Part shown: piece after piece, positions 32,054 through 33,316 of the stretch | How positions within the stretch are numbered: position 1 is the first letter of the stretch | Layout: each line of letters begins with the position of its first letter | NCBI RefSeq assembly: GCF_001186125.1 | Contig: NW_014040114.1 | Span: 25,540-58,855 of the forward strand | Source: Sphaeroforma arctica JP610 | Lineage: Eukaryota; Opisthokonta; Ichthyosporea; Ichthyophonida | Direction of reading: 5' to 3' | DNA: 33,316 nt | Program-made: the position numbers and the translations under genes | Notes under the pieces: model-generated | What the model saw: only the letters and a program-made list of their open reading frames with translations | Database searches by the model: none | Told to the model about the DNA's origin: nothing

Positions 32054-32061
32054 TATATATA
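32054..32061 (+). promoter_or_regulatory. TATA box in element E LTR
   Basis: TATATATA followed by GGCAATGTCTCAGCC lies about 585 bp into the 768-bp LTR, a plausible U3/R position. The pyrimidine-rich sequence after it fits an initiation region. Confidence 0.55.
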
Positions 32062-32237
32062 GGCAATGTCTCAGCCTCACAATCCCTCAGAGTATTGCTG
32101 TTTTGACGAGGCATACCTAACTTTACTAAAAATCTCATTTCGTTTATTTACTTTGATATATTCACCATACTTAGAATTTACTTGCGCGTTTATTTACTCT
32201 AAGGCGTTAATATCGCCTTAATAGACCGAATCTTACA

Positions 32238-32364
32238 CATTTTAAAGTTAGCAAAGGTATTAATTACTTAGACTACTTAAGCGTCAAGGTAGATTAACTA
32301 CCACAAAATTTTTCTTGTCCAAGCTAGTCCTTAAGAGATCAGCTAGCAGTCATAAGTTAATACT
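32238..32364 (+). other. leader of element E
   Basis: The short AT-rich interval from the LTR end to the gag ATG starts CATTTTAAAGTTAGCAAAGG. I do not recognise a primer-binding site matching a known tRNA 3' end. Confidence 0.4.
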
Positions 32365-33316
32365 ATGACCAAGAAAGACAATACTCCTTCTAAGAAGCGT
32401 ATAGCTGAAAAGAAGAAGATGGATAGAGAAACCGCTGCCGCTGCTGATGAATTTAACCGCACTGTAGCCGAAGCACTTGCCTCCGACAATAATGGTCAAC
32501 AGGACAATGCTTCAGTCAAGGATGTAGCCACTCCGATTAAGGATACTACTCCCACTGACAGAGCCCGATGGCCAACGATTGCCTAAACTTCAAAGCTTGC
32601 ATTTACGAAGCCAAGAAGTGAGACAAGGGACACGTCTTAAAACGCCCCAACCCATTCTTCTGACGAAAAATCCGAAAGAAAAGTTCCCAATTATAAGGGA
32701 GTCCCCAATTATAGGGGACAAGGACAAATCTCAGAAGGAACCTATATTGGAACCAGAAGAGGAGGCAAGCTCAAGTGGCAAACCCGAATCTACGTCGAGA
32801 CTACAAAGCTAGCGCGCATAAGTAAGTTAATTACTGAAAACACTGATCATAAGAATCAGTTAGCTACCCTTATGAAAGACTTAACTGTTTAACATGTAGA
32901 TCTATTGTATAGATCTGGGAAACATACACAGCACTTACGCGAGCATGTTTCTCCGGGCATTACTGAGGCCCTACAGACGTGGACAGAACGTCGACAGGCA
33001 ATTACGCCCGAAGAACGTAAAGACTCGAGCGCTACACCTGTGGCATATGAGCCAGATGTGCTCAGCGTATCTATACCTTACGAGGTACTACCACCATAAC
33101 TTCAGGCTAATTACTCGCCTGTTCTGACACCCGGCCGTGAGTCACCCGTCCTTGAGGGTATTATGGACCCAGAGGCAGGTAGAAATACTTCGCCACTTTT
33201 ACCCAATTGGGGTGACAATCGTCGGAAACCAGTTAAGACTGGGTATGTTATCCAGACGCATAAATCACCCAAGATTATAATACCAACCACTATCCGAGGA
33301 ACAGAGCACCGAAAGG
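32365..33316 (+). pseudogene. gag: gag-like region of element E (partial)
   Basis: The ATG at 32365 opens a highly charged N-terminus (MTKKDNTPSKKRIAEKKKMD) followed by alanine/glutamate-rich sequence, and plus-strand protein-like sequence continues to the window edge (for example LREHVSPGITEALQTWTERR near 32935, and SPVLTPGRESPVLEGIMDPE near 33119). The basic/acidic, low-hydrophobic composition and the place just after an LTR suggest Gag. No zinc knuckle or catalytic motif is reached before 33316. It appears interrupted in a few places. Assignment is by position, not by a recognised domain. Confidence 0.45.

Larger units (their letters stand above)
31470..32237 (+). repeat. 5' LTR of element E
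   Basis: 768 bp bounded by the inverted pair TGTAA...TTACA. It starts TGTAATAGCCGGGCC right where copy D's RT stops and contains a TATA box at 32054. The right boundary is inferred from the TTACA end, about 130 bp before the gag ATG. No second LTR is in the window to confirm it. Confidence 0.65.
31470..33316 (+). mobile_element. element E: second LTR retrotransposon, 5' part
   Basis: A different family begins inside copy D's reverse transcriptase. It has an LTR (31470-32237), a leader of about 127 bp and a gag-like region to the window edge. LTR sequence, leader length and gag all differ from the A/B family. It continues beyond the window, so integrity cannot be judged. It is younger than D because it interrupts D. 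Confidence 0.7.

Overview
The window is eukaryotic repeat DNA. I see no host gene, tRNA or rRNA that I can defend. It opens with an AT/TG dinucleotide microsatellite and is otherwise mostly a pile-up of retrotransposon fossils inserted into, or joined to, one another. The host lineage cannot be named from the sequence. Dinucleotide tracts, AT-rich spacers and Ty3/gypsy plus DIRS-like reverse transcriptases fit many animals, fungi and protists.

Layout. 1-9354 is old, degraded sequence: microsatellite, unrecognised DNA, a weak plus-strand gag-like tract with a TATA box near 2043, a minus-strand gag remnant with a classical CCHC zinc knuckle (3247-3288), a DIRS-like reverse transcriptase relic (about 5216-6000), a fresh-looking 178-bp tandem duplication (6361-6714) and about 2.6 kb of unrecognised DNA. 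9355-31469 is made of at least four pieces of one Ty3/gypsy family with LTRs of about 325 bp (TGTAG...CTACA): copy B (plus strand; 9355-17771 continuing at 26415-27175), copy A (minus strand; 17772-26410, inserted into the 3' end of B with a 4-bp target duplication TCAC), partial copy C (minus strand; 27176-30071) and partial copy D (plus strand; 30072-31469). From 31470 a second, unrelated LTR element, E, starts inside D, with a 768-bp LTR (TGTAA...TTACA) and a gag-like region that runs off the window.

The A/B family has the order LTR - long untranslated leader (2.3-2.7 kb) - gag with an unusual CX2CX6HX4C zinc knuckle - aspartic protease - reverse transcriptase/RNase H - a domain resembling phage-type N6-adenine DNA methyltransferase (Dam) - integrase (HHCC, D,D(35)E, GPY) - 3' untranslated region of about 0.5 kb - polypurine tract - LTR. 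The Dam-like segment between RNase H and integrase, visible in both copies, is the most unusual thing in the window. The leader carries CRE-like TGACGTCA octamers next to short tandem arrays built around CCGAAC. Both LTR divergence and nesting say B is older than A. All copies are broken; these are fossils.
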